From the NCBI GenBank assembly GCA_028280565.1, contig JANQLQ010000007.1, positions 1 through 55,152 of the forward strand: 55,152 nt of DNA, read 5' to 3'. The first letter of the stretch is position 1. Each line of letters starts with the position of its first letter. Source of the DNA: Fulvivirga sp. (GTDB lineage Bacteria > Bacteroidota > Bacteroidia > Cytophagales > Cyclobacteriaceae). Below are positions 38,018 to 45,931 of the stretch, in pieces. Under the pieces are notes generated by a model that was not told the DNA's origin, searched no databases, and saw only the letters and a program-made list of their open reading frames with translations. The position numbers were made by a program, and so were the translations under genes.

Positions 38018-38689
38018 TTATCTACGGAAAAAAGATTCGAAAACAATGGAGGTAGCCAAGGCGGGATATAGCCAAAGAACTGGATGATTGAATATTTTTC
38101 GTAGGCTGTCAATAGACCGATAAACCAGTTTCCTTGCTGATTTCGAATTTTTTAGGTCAAATATATGGCTGATTTCCTTGTAGCTGAGTCCTTCATAATA
38201 GAACAACAGTAGGGCTTGCCGTTGTTTTGTTGACAACCGGTTTAAGGATTCGGTCAAGTGTTTGCGCTTTATTTCGTCTGTTTGTTCATTGAACAAGCTA
38301 TGTTCCACGGACAGCGAAATAGCAAAGGGATCTTGCACAGGCGAAGTATACAACTTCTCTCGCTCCATCTTTTTGACCAGGTCCCTGTAAAAGCATTTAA
38401 AGAGATAAGAACGGATAGACAAGACTTTTCCCGTACTTTTTGATTTTCGCAACCGGACAAAAAGATCTTGGATCACATCTTTGATCAACTCACTATCCTG
38501 CGAGAACTGTCTTCCAAAATTAAAAAGCCTGTTGACATAAAGCCTGTAGATATGAGCAAAAGCTGCCTCATCCCCGCTTATAAACCTCTTCCATATCTCC
38601 GGATCCGGGAAATTATCCAAGGCACTGGGAGTATTTCGGCGCTCGTCGTTTTCTCCTCCCAGTTCAAAATAGATGTTCCTTACTGCCAA
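38018..38689 (-). CDS. ECF-type RNA polymerase sigma factor
   Basis: The 223-residue protein has sigma region 2 (DEAAFAHIYRLYVNRLFNFG, DVIQDLFVRLRKSK) and region 4 with the helix-turn-helix (STKQRQALLLFYYEGLSYKEISHIF). It ends in an extra hydrophobic stretch (VLWLYPALATSIVF) that could touch the membrane. The only start available after an upstream stop is TTG. It most likely directs transcription of the downstream susC operon when released by FecR. I did not identify its promoter motif in the 164-nt gap. Confidence 0.92.
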   Translation of the reverse strand: MAVRNIYFELGGENDERRNTPSALDNFPDPEIWKRFISGDEAAFAHIYRLYVNRLFNFGRQFSQDSELIKDVIQDLFVRLRKSKSTGKVLSIRSYLFKCFYRDLVKKMEREKLYTSPVQDPFAISLSVEHSLFNEQTDEIKRKHLTESLNRLSTKQRQALLLFYYEGLSYKEISHIFDLKNSKSARKLVYRSIDSLRKIFNHPVLWLYPALATSIVFESFFRR

Positions 38690-38899
38690 AGTAGTGGTGT
38701 TTTGTTTAGGTTAAAATAGCAGTTGTCCGGATTGATTCAATTTTCAGTAAAAGACGAATATAACTATTATCGGTAAAAATCAAAGGTTATCTGTTGACAA
38801 TTGCACCTTTGTTTCACCATAGGCTAGGAGCAGGAAGCTTTTTTAAAACATAATATTATTTTAATACTAATCTTCACAGGTACATTGTATTATAAAAAA

Positions 38900-38925
38900 G
38901 AGGTCGCTGTGAAACAGGCGACCTC
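38900..38925 (-). terminator. Rho-independent terminator after the DUF547 gene
   Basis: GAGGTCGC (38900-38907) and GCGACCTC (38918-38925) form a perfect 8-bp stem with a 10-nt loop. Read on the minus strand the stem is followed directly by TTTTTTATAA. It lies 20 nt beyond the stop of the DUF547 gene. Confidence 0.85.
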
Positions 38926-38945
38926 ATTCAACCAAAACCCGGGAA

Positions 38946-39707
38946 TCATTCTTCCCCATCATTCAACCCCCAATGATAATCAAGGTAATCTATCTTAGAT
39001 CCTTCCGGGATCTTTGTTTTTGAATACGTATTAATGAAATCCTTCAATGACGTGTCTTTGGTAAAATCCCCTTTAAACCAGCTAAATATCTTGGAAACCT
39101 CTACTTTACCCGTTGTGATTTTATTGCGCAACGGATCATTGATAAAGAGAATAGCTTGTTCATTTAGCTGCTCTTCGATCTCTTGGGCGGTGTAGGCTCC
39201 TGCCCTCAATACTGGGCAAGATACAGAAGCACAGTTGACCGCAAAATGGATCCTGGGTTCGTTAAAATCCTTCCGTAGTATACTGTGTTCAATTTGGTCG
39301 AGGCTCATTTTAGTACCTCCTATTTGAAAGAATTTTTTCTGCCATACGGAACTGACAAAAGGGATATTGACCGGGTGCAGATCTTTGATGCTCTCCACTG
39401 GGTAGTTGTCAACGATCAGTTTTATGGTAAAGGCATTGTAGGCATTGATCCAGTATGCCAATTGTTCTTCCCGGGTCCAGGTCTTGGGGTTAGGAGCATT
39501 ATTGCTGAGCAGCCCCAAGTATTGCTCTAACCTATCCTTCTGCCGGATAAATGCTTTATAATTTACAAGTCCATTCTTTAAGACACCCGTTTTAAGCAGC
39601 TCATCCCAAACTTCATGCGAGGGCGGCTTTTCGCTCATTTCTGCGGGTTGCGCGTTGCAAGCGGTTATTGATAGAAGCACTAATAGGAGATAACGATGAA
39701 CTTTCAT
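38946..39707 (-). CDS. DUF547 domain lipoprotein
   Basis: The product (253 residues from the ATG at 39707) has a lipoprotein signal (YLLLVLLSITAC) and then a DUF547 domain: LAYWINAYNAFTIKLIV, a conserved HFAVNCASVSCPVLR segment with paired cysteines, and SLDQIEHSILR. DUF547 is widespread and its function is unknown. An upstream ATG at 39722 would add five residues. The gene stands alone, with a terminator after it and a -7-like TACTTTTG (39762-39755) before it that lacks a matching -33 box. Confidence 0.88.
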   Translation of the reverse strand: MKVHRYLLLVLLSITACNAQPAEMSEKPPSHEVWDELLKTGVLKNGLVNYKAFIRQKDRLEQYLGLLSNNAPNPKTWTREEQLAYWINAYNAFTIKLIVDNYPVESIKDLHPVNIPFVSSVWQKKFFQIGGTKMSLDQIEHSILRKDFNEPRIHFAVNCASVSCPVLRAGAYTAQEIEEQLNEQAILFINDPLRNKITTGKVEVSKIFSWFKGDFTKDTSLKDFINTYSKTKIPEGSKIDYLDYHWGLNDGEE

Positions 39708-40078
39708 AAACTCATTTTTCATTTAATGATAACGGTGATGACGACGGATGGATTCAAAAGTAAGCCATGTGTCACGGGAAGGACTTTTCCTCGTCATTTA
39801 CCCTTAATCTTAATAGAAAACAATCGCAGGCTAGAACGATCGACATTGTGGGAAGTGATCAACACTTTAAACTTCGTAATTTTTGATTTAGACCATCTTG
39901 GACATGCATTGGATTATGGATCGTTTTTATCTTCACCATCGTATAATTTTTTAGCAGTTAGCGGGGAACACGACATTTTAAAGGAGATCAATCATTATTC
40001 TTGAAGAATACCAGTGTTCTGTCAAGCCTCAAATAACGTATAGCGATGTTATATTTACCCGTCGAGGAGTTTGATAAG

Positions 40079-40140
40079 TTGGCAATAGGCAAAGGACAGT
40101 AGGCAAAATATAGGGTTGCTTATTGCTGACTGCCGACTTT
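40079..40140. repeat. Degenerate word-type intergenic repeat
   Basis: The words GGCAATAGGCAAAGG, CAGTAGGCAA and then TTGCTTATTGCTGACTGCC are variants of one 7- to 8-nt unit and of its complement. The segment resembles the degenerate filler repeats seen in some Cytophagales intergenic regions. No function is known to me. Confidence 0.5.
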
Positions 40141-40293
40141 GGGAACGAGACCGAAAAAATAGTTTAACTGCCATTTGAGGTGTAACATGATACTAGTTCC
40201 ACTTTGTAACGTTGAATTATTTGATAGACAGGGACTTAATGATAATGGAGCCCATTGGGTATCCTCATCAAAAACGAAAAAAACCTTCTTTAT

Positions 40294-40454
40294 CGTCATT
40301 CCTGCCGGCCTTGCAGGGTGAGCGATGCGCTAGAGCAGGAATCTGCTGTGTCGTTGAACGTGAACCTTTTTTTTGAGTGTACTGGCTTTTTGTTTCATGA
40401 CTTCGCAGATTCCTTGTCACGCCTAGCCCAACGCACAGGCTGCAAGGAATGACG
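40294..40454. repeat. REP/BIME-like palindromic intergenic element
   Basis: The outer ends are inverted (CGTCATTCCTGC at 40294-40305 and GCAAGGAATGACG at 40442-40454). An inner pair is also inverted (GGAATCTGC at 40338-40346 and GCAGATTCC at 40405-40413). Each half forms its own hairpin: ATTCCTGC with GCAGGAAT, and ATTCCTTG with CAAGGAAT, each 8 bp perfect. Two REP-type units in opposite orientation around a spacer are the layout of a BIME. One further half unit is at 53510-53561. Confidence 0.75.
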
Positions 40455-40703
40455 TTCTTAGGTATGGGTTTTGGATAGATTTAGAACAGCAGGTTGGTCC
40501 CCTATCCTTTGCAATTCGCTGACAATAGGTTTGAAAATAAAATCTTATTATCAATGACTTAAACCTGGCAAAGTAATCTTAGTTAGTGTTAGTTGCCACC
40601 AGTTCTAAAAAAAGGAGCAGTGAATATGCGTAACTCCCTGGCTATTAATAATCCGCTACTAGGATCAAATTAGGATCATCGACAGGTGACAACTGATCGT
40701 ACT

Positions 40704-40925
40704 ATGTCACTGGCTCACAGGTTGCTACCAACCTCAGACCCCGAAATACGCAAAATGCTGAAAGAATTGAGGGCCCGGCAGATCAAGCTCGGTAACGATC
40801 TTTGCTGGTTTGAACTCGCAGGATGTCCCTTCGAAATACGTTTAAAGGTAAACGAAAATGAACCTTTATGTTTACCAAATGCACCCCGTTACCTATTCCA
40901 TAGTGGATATATTAATTTTTCTTAA
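40704..40925 (+). CDS. Small protein of unknown function
   Basis: A 73-residue frame starts at ATG 40704; a GTG six codons upstream is also possible. It begins SLAHRLLPTSDPEIRKMLKELRARQ, a helical charged stretch, and then LGNDLCWFELAGCPFEIRLKV with two cysteines. It ends 11 nt before the next plus-strand gene, so a two-gene unit is likely. I do not recognise a family, and with such a short frame it could still be spurious. Confidence 0.45.
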   Translation: MSLAHRLLPTSDPEIRKMLKELRARQIKLGNDLCWFELAGCPFEIRLKVNENEPLCLPNAPRYLFHSGYINFS

Positions 40926-40936
40926 ATGTAAATGCT

Positions 40937-41413
40937 ATGAAATACACAGCTAATATGGTAATACTAGAGTGTACTACCTGCCACATGATATTTGGAGTAA
41001 CACAGAAGAGCTATGATAGGCTCAAAGAAACAGGAGAAGGTTTTTCTTGCCCTAACGGCCATCAAAACTACCTTAAGAATACGATCAAAGACGAACTTGA
41101 GCAAAAAAAGCGCGAAATAATAGGTAAAGAAAAAGTCATCAAGGAAAAAGAGGAACACATAGCTGAACTGATGGACGAGATAAACGAGTACAAATGGAGC
41201 GGTAAAACAGGCATTTGTTCCGTCTTCCCGGAAGAATTAGCTTTTAGGTTGTACGACCAAGGGATCAAATTCCTGGAAGACCTTATCCATTTGACCTTGG
41301 ATGATATCAAGAGAATGGACGGGATTGGACCTCAGCGTTTTCGAGAATTCCAACGAGCTTTGGAAGCAGGCTACAAAAAGCTTTACTATCACTTTTTTGG
41401 CAAGAATCCATAA
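40937..41413 (+). CDS. Zinc-ribbon, coiled-coil and helix-hairpin-helix protein
   Basis: The 158-residue protein has three parts. An N-terminal zinc knuckle (residues 10-45) contains ECTTC and FSCPNGH. A short Lys/Glu-rich coiled coil lies at about 50-85. The C-terminal segment (about 95-150) contains RLYDQGIKFLEDLIHLTLDDIKRM and GIGPQRFREFQRAL, which follows the helix-hairpin-helix pattern of the RNA polymerase alpha C-terminal domain. The CPNGH ribbon followed by a coiled coil resembles small phage-type zinc proteins. Nucleic-acid binding is a reasonable inference. No phage genes are nearby. Confidence 0.65.
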   Translation: MKYTANMVILECTTCHMIFGVTQKSYDRLKETGEGFSCPNGHQNYLKNTIKDELEQKKREIIGKEKVIKEKEEHIAELMDEINEYKWSGKTGICSVFPEELAFRLYDQGIKFLEDLIHLTLDDIKRMDGIGPQRFREFQRALEAGYKKLYYHFFGKNP

Positions 41414-41769
41414 TGATGACTGAAGAGCTGGTAAAACGTATTCACCTTGTTTGATACCAAGTAATGTGGATGATCGCATCATCATTGAGCAAACAATATT
41501 TAGTCCCGGTCAGCTCGGTATCGAATGAGCGGGTACAGTCTTACGTAGTAAGGCTTAGGTGGAAATCAAAGCCATTATCCCCCGGAACCATTGGGCTTAT
41601 GGAAAAGAGCTTGGTGGATCCGGTTCCTATTTGGACAGGGTGCATCCTCTCGATACCAGGTGATTTCGTGACAATATACATGGCGTCGCTGTCGGTTACT
41701 CGTTCTAGCTTTTCAGCTCGGCCAGGGAATGAAAAGGTACCAAAGCATGGTACATACGCTCCATTCTTG
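41414..41769. other. 356-nt spacer, possible coding remnant
   Basis: No confident gene. On the minus strand one frame reads through most of the interval with a single in-frame TAA at 41541-41543, and both flanking parts look protein-like (FSFPGRAEKLERVTDSD; DTELTGTKYCLLNDDA). This could be a decayed gene or chance. No terminator for the flanking genes was clear. Confidence 0.3.
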
Positions 41770-43353
41770 TCAGTTAAAAAACAAATACAAAAACAGCATA
41801 ACCGCAAACAAGGTGCTCCAAGCTATCATTACCTTATTGGATACCCGGTAAGACAGTTGACGATAGGATTGTTTTAAGCTAGGGAAAGAAACCTTATCCT
41901 TCCTGGTGCTGGTCAACCCCACAAAGATGACTAGGATGACAATAGCTACAAAAAGGTAAAAAGATACTAACAAGAAGTGAGGCCATACCCCCTCATTAGG
42001 TGTACCGGTCAGTTGGAGTATTCCTACCAGTAGGCTGATCAAAGAGCCAAAGACTAGCCCGGCATTTGCGGCCTGTGATGTCATTCTTTTCCAAAGCACG
42101 GCCAGCAAAAATACAGCGGTCATTGGCGGAGCTAGGTAGCCAAGAATGGCTTGGAAAAGACTGAACAGGTCCATTCCACTGATCCTGGCCAAGCCCAGCG
42201 CAATGAGGATGGCGAGAAAAGCACCCATTAGTGTAACCAGCCTGCCCACGGTGACAAGTTGCTTAGGGCTGGCATTTTTATTGAACCTCCTGGCATAGAT
42301 ATCGAGTGTAAATACTGTGCTGAATGAGTTTAAAGCCGAATCAATGGTACTCACCAGCCCTGCGATCAGTACGGCTATGATAAAGCCGATCATACCCGTG
42401 GGTAAAAGCCCGGTGACCATCGTCATATAAGCCTCGTTTTCATCCCCGAGACCGGGATATAACAAGTAACAAATAATGCCCGGCAGGATGAACAGGGGCA
42501 CATCCAAGATCTTTAGCCACCCGGTGAGATTAGTACCCAACTGCCCCTGTTCAAGGTTTTTGGCACCCAATACGGATTGCACCATACTCTGGTCTGTACA
42601 CCAGAACCAAACGCCCAGGATAGGATAGCCGAGGACAATGGCCACCCAGGGATAATCCGGGTTATCTATGGGTAAGAACAGCTTCCAGTAATCTCGGGGA
42701 ACCTGTGTAGCCAGTGCATCGAACCCTCCAAGTTTAATAATACCTGCAATGACCAGGATGAACGATGCCGTGATCAATAGGATCATCTGGAACACATTGG
42801 TGACCGCAATGGCTTCCAGTCCACCGGCAAAAGCGAAGAAGGTGGCCAAAAGCATAAGCGTGACCAACGAAAGCCAAAGCGGCCAATCCATTATTTGGCT
42901 GATGAGTAATCCCCCGGCATACAGCGTAAGGCCTAGCCAGGAGATGAGAATGGTCACCAGCGAATACCAGGCAAGCAATTCACGCGTGGTGCTATTAAAA
43001 CGTTTTCCCATGAATTCAGGCAGTGTGCTAACGCCGGTGTTTTTATAATGCGGGGCAAAAACCAAGGCAAGCAAGCAGATAAAAATAAAGGCATACCAGG
43101 AAAAATTACCTGCCACGATCCCCGTAGTGTACCCAATGGCACACGAGGCGATCAGCATAGAAGGCCCCACATTTGTACCCCACATAGTAAGTCCTATGCT
43201 GTACCATTTCAAGGTACCTCCCGCCAAAAAGTAGTCTAGACCCGTGTTTTTCTTTTTTCGGAAACTGATATACGCGCCAATACTCATCAGCACCAGCAGG
43301 TAGGTGATCACGACCCCAAAATCAAGCGCCCGTAGGTGTTCATGAATTTCCAT
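41770..43353 (-). CDS. Sodium/solute symporter (SSS family)
   Basis: The 527-residue protein has 13 or so membrane helices and SSS-family motifs: DYFLAGGTLKWYSIGLTMWGTNVGPSMLI in the first repeat, FAFAGGLEAIAVTNVFQM, and LVSTIDSALNSFSTVFTLDIY, which carries the Na2-site serines and threonines. It imports a small organic solute, probably a sugar or sugar acid, with sodium. It lies 58 nt after the enolase-superfamily gene and ends the reductase-dehydratase-symporter unit. The substrate is inferred only from context. Confidence 0.92.
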   Translation of the reverse strand: MEIHEHLRALDFGVVITYLLVLMSIGAYISFRKKKNTGLDYFLAGGTLKWYSIGLTMWGTNVGPSMLIASCAIGYTTGIVAGNFSWYAFIFICLLALVFAPHYKNTGVSTLPEFMGKRFNSTTRELLAWYSLVTILISWLGLTLYAGGLLISQIMDWPLWLSLVTLMLLATFFAFAGGLEAIAVTNVFQMILLITASFILVIAGIIKLGGFDALATQVPRDYWKLFLPIDNPDYPWVAIVLGYPILGVWFWCTDQSMVQSVLGAKNLEQGQLGTNLTGWLKILDVPLFILPGIICYLLYPGLGDENEAYMTMVTGLLPTGMIGFIIAVLIAGLVSTIDSALNSFSTVFTLDIYARRFNKNASPKQLVTVGRLVTLMGAFLAILIALGLARISGMDLFSLFQAILGYLAPPMTAVFLLAVLWKRMTSQAANAGLVFGSLISLLVGILQLTGTPNEGVWPHFLLVSFYLFVAIVILVIFVGLTSTRKDKVSFPSLKQSYRQLSYRVSNKVMIAWSTLFAVMLFLYLFFN

Positions 43354-43411
43354 TACCTCTCAATGCCGGTCATAGAATAATGAATAAATACCAGGATAGG
43401 CATATTAGCTT

Positions 43412-44593
43412 TTACTTCCAAACTTGTTTGCCTAATATCCTATTCTCCTTTTCCAGCTTGTGCCAATCCACCTGGACCCCTATGCCCGGCACCCCCGGCA
43501 AAACAAAATACCCTTGCTGTACCACGGGTTTTACTGAAAAAAGGTCTTCCATAGGTTTGATGATCGGGGCCAGGAATTCCAGCATGGCATTGTTCCCCAA
43601 AGCCGCCACAAACTGGCAGTTGATGTACGATGTACCTCCAGAGGTGAAATCCAACCCAGCGCTCTTGGAAAGTCCAGATATTTCAAACCAATCTTTTATA
43701 CTATTGATGTGGCCTGCAATGGGCTGCAAATGCTCCACGCCTGACCGGATAATAGAAGGGAATACTTTAGCCGACCGTTCAGATTCTCCATAGGCGATCT
43801 TTATGCTAGACCGCGCACATAATTGCTCTATCTCGTACAAAGAAGCGGATTGTATGGGCTCCTCTAGCCACGCTATGTCCAATCCTTCCAGTTCCCGGAC
43901 AAGCCCTAGGGCTTTGGGCAGGTTCATGGATTGGTTAGCATCTATGGCCAGGTTCGTATCGGGATGCAGGGCCTCCCTAACGCTGGCGATGCGCTGAACA
44001 TCCTCCTTGGTAGAGGAATGGAGCCCCCCAAACTTAATCTTGATGGTATCATACCCCTCGGCTTCCCATTCGAGGCATTCGTTGATCAATTCTTCACCAA
44101 TAATATTAACACCGCCACCACTGGCATAGGCTTTTACTTTCGTGCTGCTGGCAGCAAGATACTGATGTACAGGCATATTGTTTCTTTTGGCTACCAGGTC
44201 GTAAAATGCCCTATCTAAATGCCCTAAGGCCAATGCTGCACCTCCCCTGAACCCTTCGTTGCGGATGCTCCAGAAAAGTGTATTGTACAATGATGCGTAA
44301 GAAGTTTTCCCTGCATTTAAAAGTACAGGAGCAAAGTAGTTTTCAAGGTAACCAATAGAGTTTATGGGGTATTCACACTCCCCTTCGAAGCCACTTTCGT
44401 CGGTAATCCTTAAAAAGCAAGCCCTGTATTCTTTGAATGGGCCCATCGTAGCATCGTAAAATGGCCTCGGGTATTTAATAGGAGTAATACTTTGAACAGC
44501 TACCTGCTTAATGTGAAAGTTCTCTCTATCCAGGGGAAAGGTCAAGACGTCTGCAGGTTGGGTTTTGGGATTGATAGGAACGTCTTCCATCAT
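43412..44593 (-). CDS. Enolase-superfamily (mandelate racemase/muconate lactonising-type) enzyme
   Basis: The 393-residue protein has the N-terminal capping domain (about 1-150) and the barrel. In the barrel I see KIKFGG (KxK acid/base motif), metal ligands in AIDANQS, AWLEEPI and AYGESE, and HLQPIAGHINSIKDW. The usual His at the seventh strand is replaced by GLDFTSGG, so the second acid/base may differ from classical MR enzymes. Members dehydrate acid sugars or isomerise substrates. It overlaps the aldo/keto reductase gene by 4 nt (ATGA type). The pair suggests oxidation of an aldose to an aldonate followed by dehydration; the sugar is not identified. Confidence 0.85.
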   Translation of the reverse strand: MMEDVPINPKTQPADVLTFPLDRENFHIKQVAVQSITPIKYPRPFYDATMGPFKEYRACFLRITDESGFEGECEYPINSIGYLENYFAPVLLNAGKTSYASLYNTLFWSIRNEGFRGGAALALGHLDRAFYDLVAKRNNMPVHQYLAASSTKVKAYASGGGVNIIGEELINECLEWEAEGYDTIKIKFGGLHSSTKEDVQRIASVREALHPDTNLAIDANQSMNLPKALGLVRELEGLDIAWLEEPIQSASLYEIEQLCARSSIKIAYGESERSAKVFPSIIRSGVEHLQPIAGHINSIKDWFEISGLSKSAGLDFTSGGTSYINCQFVAALGNNAMLEFLAPIIKPMEDLFSVKPVVQQGYFVLPGVPGIGVQVDWHKLEKENRILGKQVWK

Positions 44594-45513
44594 TTGACCT
44601 GGTCCGTTAGTTCATCAAAAATTTCACGAGGCAGCACACCTTGCCGGCAATCGGCCAGGGTACTCTTCAACTGTGCCATATTCCTGGCGCCTATCACTAA
44701 ATGGTCCACCTCCTTGATAGATAATAAATAGCGGTGAGCCAGGGTAGAAAGCTCTAAACCATGTTCTTTAGCTATTTTATAGGCCTTTTGTGCATTTTCA
44801 ACAGACTTTAGCGATAGCCAACCCGGCGGGTCTTGAATGTATTGCGGGTAGCGGTTACCCAATAGCCCCATATTCAGGGCGCTCCCTTGGTACAGTATTA
44901 GCCCCTGCTGCCTGAAATAGGGGATCTCTTTTTTTATTCCTGTCAAAGTGCAAGCATTGAGGTTATTGAATCCCATGACGACGTCAAAAACCCCTTTTTC
45001 TATGTAAGGGTAATAAGCGGTAGACACTATTCCCCCAAGCCCAATGGACTTGACTTTCCCAGTTACGGTCAAGCTCTCTAAGAAAGCCACGACTTCCCGG
45101 ATCATTTCAGCAGGTACCTTTTGCGGCTCGTGGAGGAAAAGAAGATCCAGTTGGTCACACCCCAGCCTTGCCAGGCTATCTTCTATACTTTTTTCCATCA
45201 CCTCTAAGTCGTAGTTATTAAGGCTGTCATCATCCGCCTGGCCGGGCAATTTACCTACCTTAGTACTGACAATTGGTTTACCTCCCCTCCATTGGCCCAG
45301 CACCTCGCCTACTATCTTCTCAGCGTTTTGATAGGCAGGCGCAGTATCTAACCTTTCTATACCTTGCTCAAGAGCGTACAATAGGGTCCGAAGGGATTCC
45401 TCCTTATCAATTTCGCCCCAAGCACCCCCTAGTCCAGCTGTACCAAGCACCAACCCGGGAGTTTGTAAATCCTCGCGATAAGAAGGTAATTGCTCTATCG
45501 TTTTTCCATTCAT
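44590..45513 (-). CDS. Aldo/keto reductase (possible sugar dehydrogenase)
   Basis: The 307-residue AKR has its catalytic tetrad visible: Asp and Tyr in RLDTAPAYQNAE, Lys in VSTKVGKLPG, and His in LLFLHEP. The cofactor region near the end contains HLVIGARNMAQL. The sequence resembles the group that includes L-fucose and D-threo-aldose dehydrogenases, which oxidise aldoses to lactones. It is the first gene of a three-gene unit with the dehydratase-like enzyme and the symporter. A divergent AraC gene and a 48-bp repeated element lie upstream. Confidence 0.88.
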   Translation of the reverse strand: MNGKTIEQLPSYREDLQTPGLVLGTAGLGGAWGEIDKEESLRTLLYALEQGIERLDTAPAYQNAEKIVGEVLGQWRGGKPIVSTKVGKLPGQADDDSLNNYDLEVMEKSIEDSLARLGCDQLDLLFLHEPQKVPAEMIREVVAFLESLTVTGKVKSIGLGGIVSTAYYPYIEKGVFDVVMGFNNLNACTLTGIKKEIPYFRQQGLILYQGSALNMGLLGNRYPQYIQDPPGWLSLKSVENAQKAYKIAKEHGLELSTLAHRYLLSIKEVDHLVIGARNMAQLKSTLADCRQGVLPREIFDELTDQVK

Positions 45514-45931
45514 TTTATGCTAACATCACAGTTCATGCCCTTATACTGTATAAATCTATCAATGGTTCCAAGGATCGATTTCTAAGGTTTACGTACGGGA
45601 GGTCGTAACAAAGCAAAAAGAATATACATTGGCATTCTTCAATTATTTTACTTCTTTATTACATTATTTTGACTACCTATGAACCTCTACAGCTACTTTT
45701 GTCCGTAGGAATAACACCTCGAAAACTCTTTCAATAAAATGTATTGATGGCGCAGGGTCTTTCACTATCCAGGAATGGGCTTTTCCTATCAATAGACTGA
45801 CGGTTCTTTTCTATGACGTACAATTTCTGATCATTTTATAGTACTTTCTTATCAGCTTGTATACAAGACAAGAAATAAATTGCTAATTTCTAGTTAGTTT
45901 TTCACATTAATCCAACTAAAACGAGCTGGCA
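45514..45931. other. 418-nt divergent control region
   Basis: This spacer separates the minus-strand reductase gene from the plus-strand AraC gene. It contains the 48-bp element at 45626-45673. It also holds a possible plus-strand promoter for the AraC gene, TTTG (45668-45671) then TACTTTTG (45694-45701), with a slightly long 22-nt spacing. No coding frame is convincing. Confidence 0.55.
45626..45673 (-). promoter_or_regulatory. 48-bp repeated upstream element, copy A
   Basis: ACATTGG, then AATTAT, TTCTT and ACATTATTTTGAC recur in the same order and spacing at 48756-48803. The two copies agree at 39 of 48 positions, and 13 nt at one end are identical. Copy A lies 112 nt upstream of the aldo/keto reductase start codon, next to the AraC gene. 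An AraC operator is the simplest explanation. Confidence 0.6.

Larger units (their letters stand above)
39708..40703. other. About 1-kb gene-poor region with repeats
   Basis: No coding frame here looks real on either strand; short frames have no family features. Two repeat elements are present: a word-like degenerate repeat at about 40079-40140 and a palindromic REP/BIME-like element at 40294-40454. The rest is AT-rich spacer. Confidence 0.6.

Noticed and set aside
39696-40004. 102-residue plus-strand frame near the DUF547 gene
   Set aside because: No recognisable domain or signal; it begins inside the DUF547 signal peptide region on the other strand.
41464-41877. 137-residue plus-strand frame
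   Set aside because: It overlaps the symporter gene on the opposite strand, has no family features, and its composition looks like a shadow.
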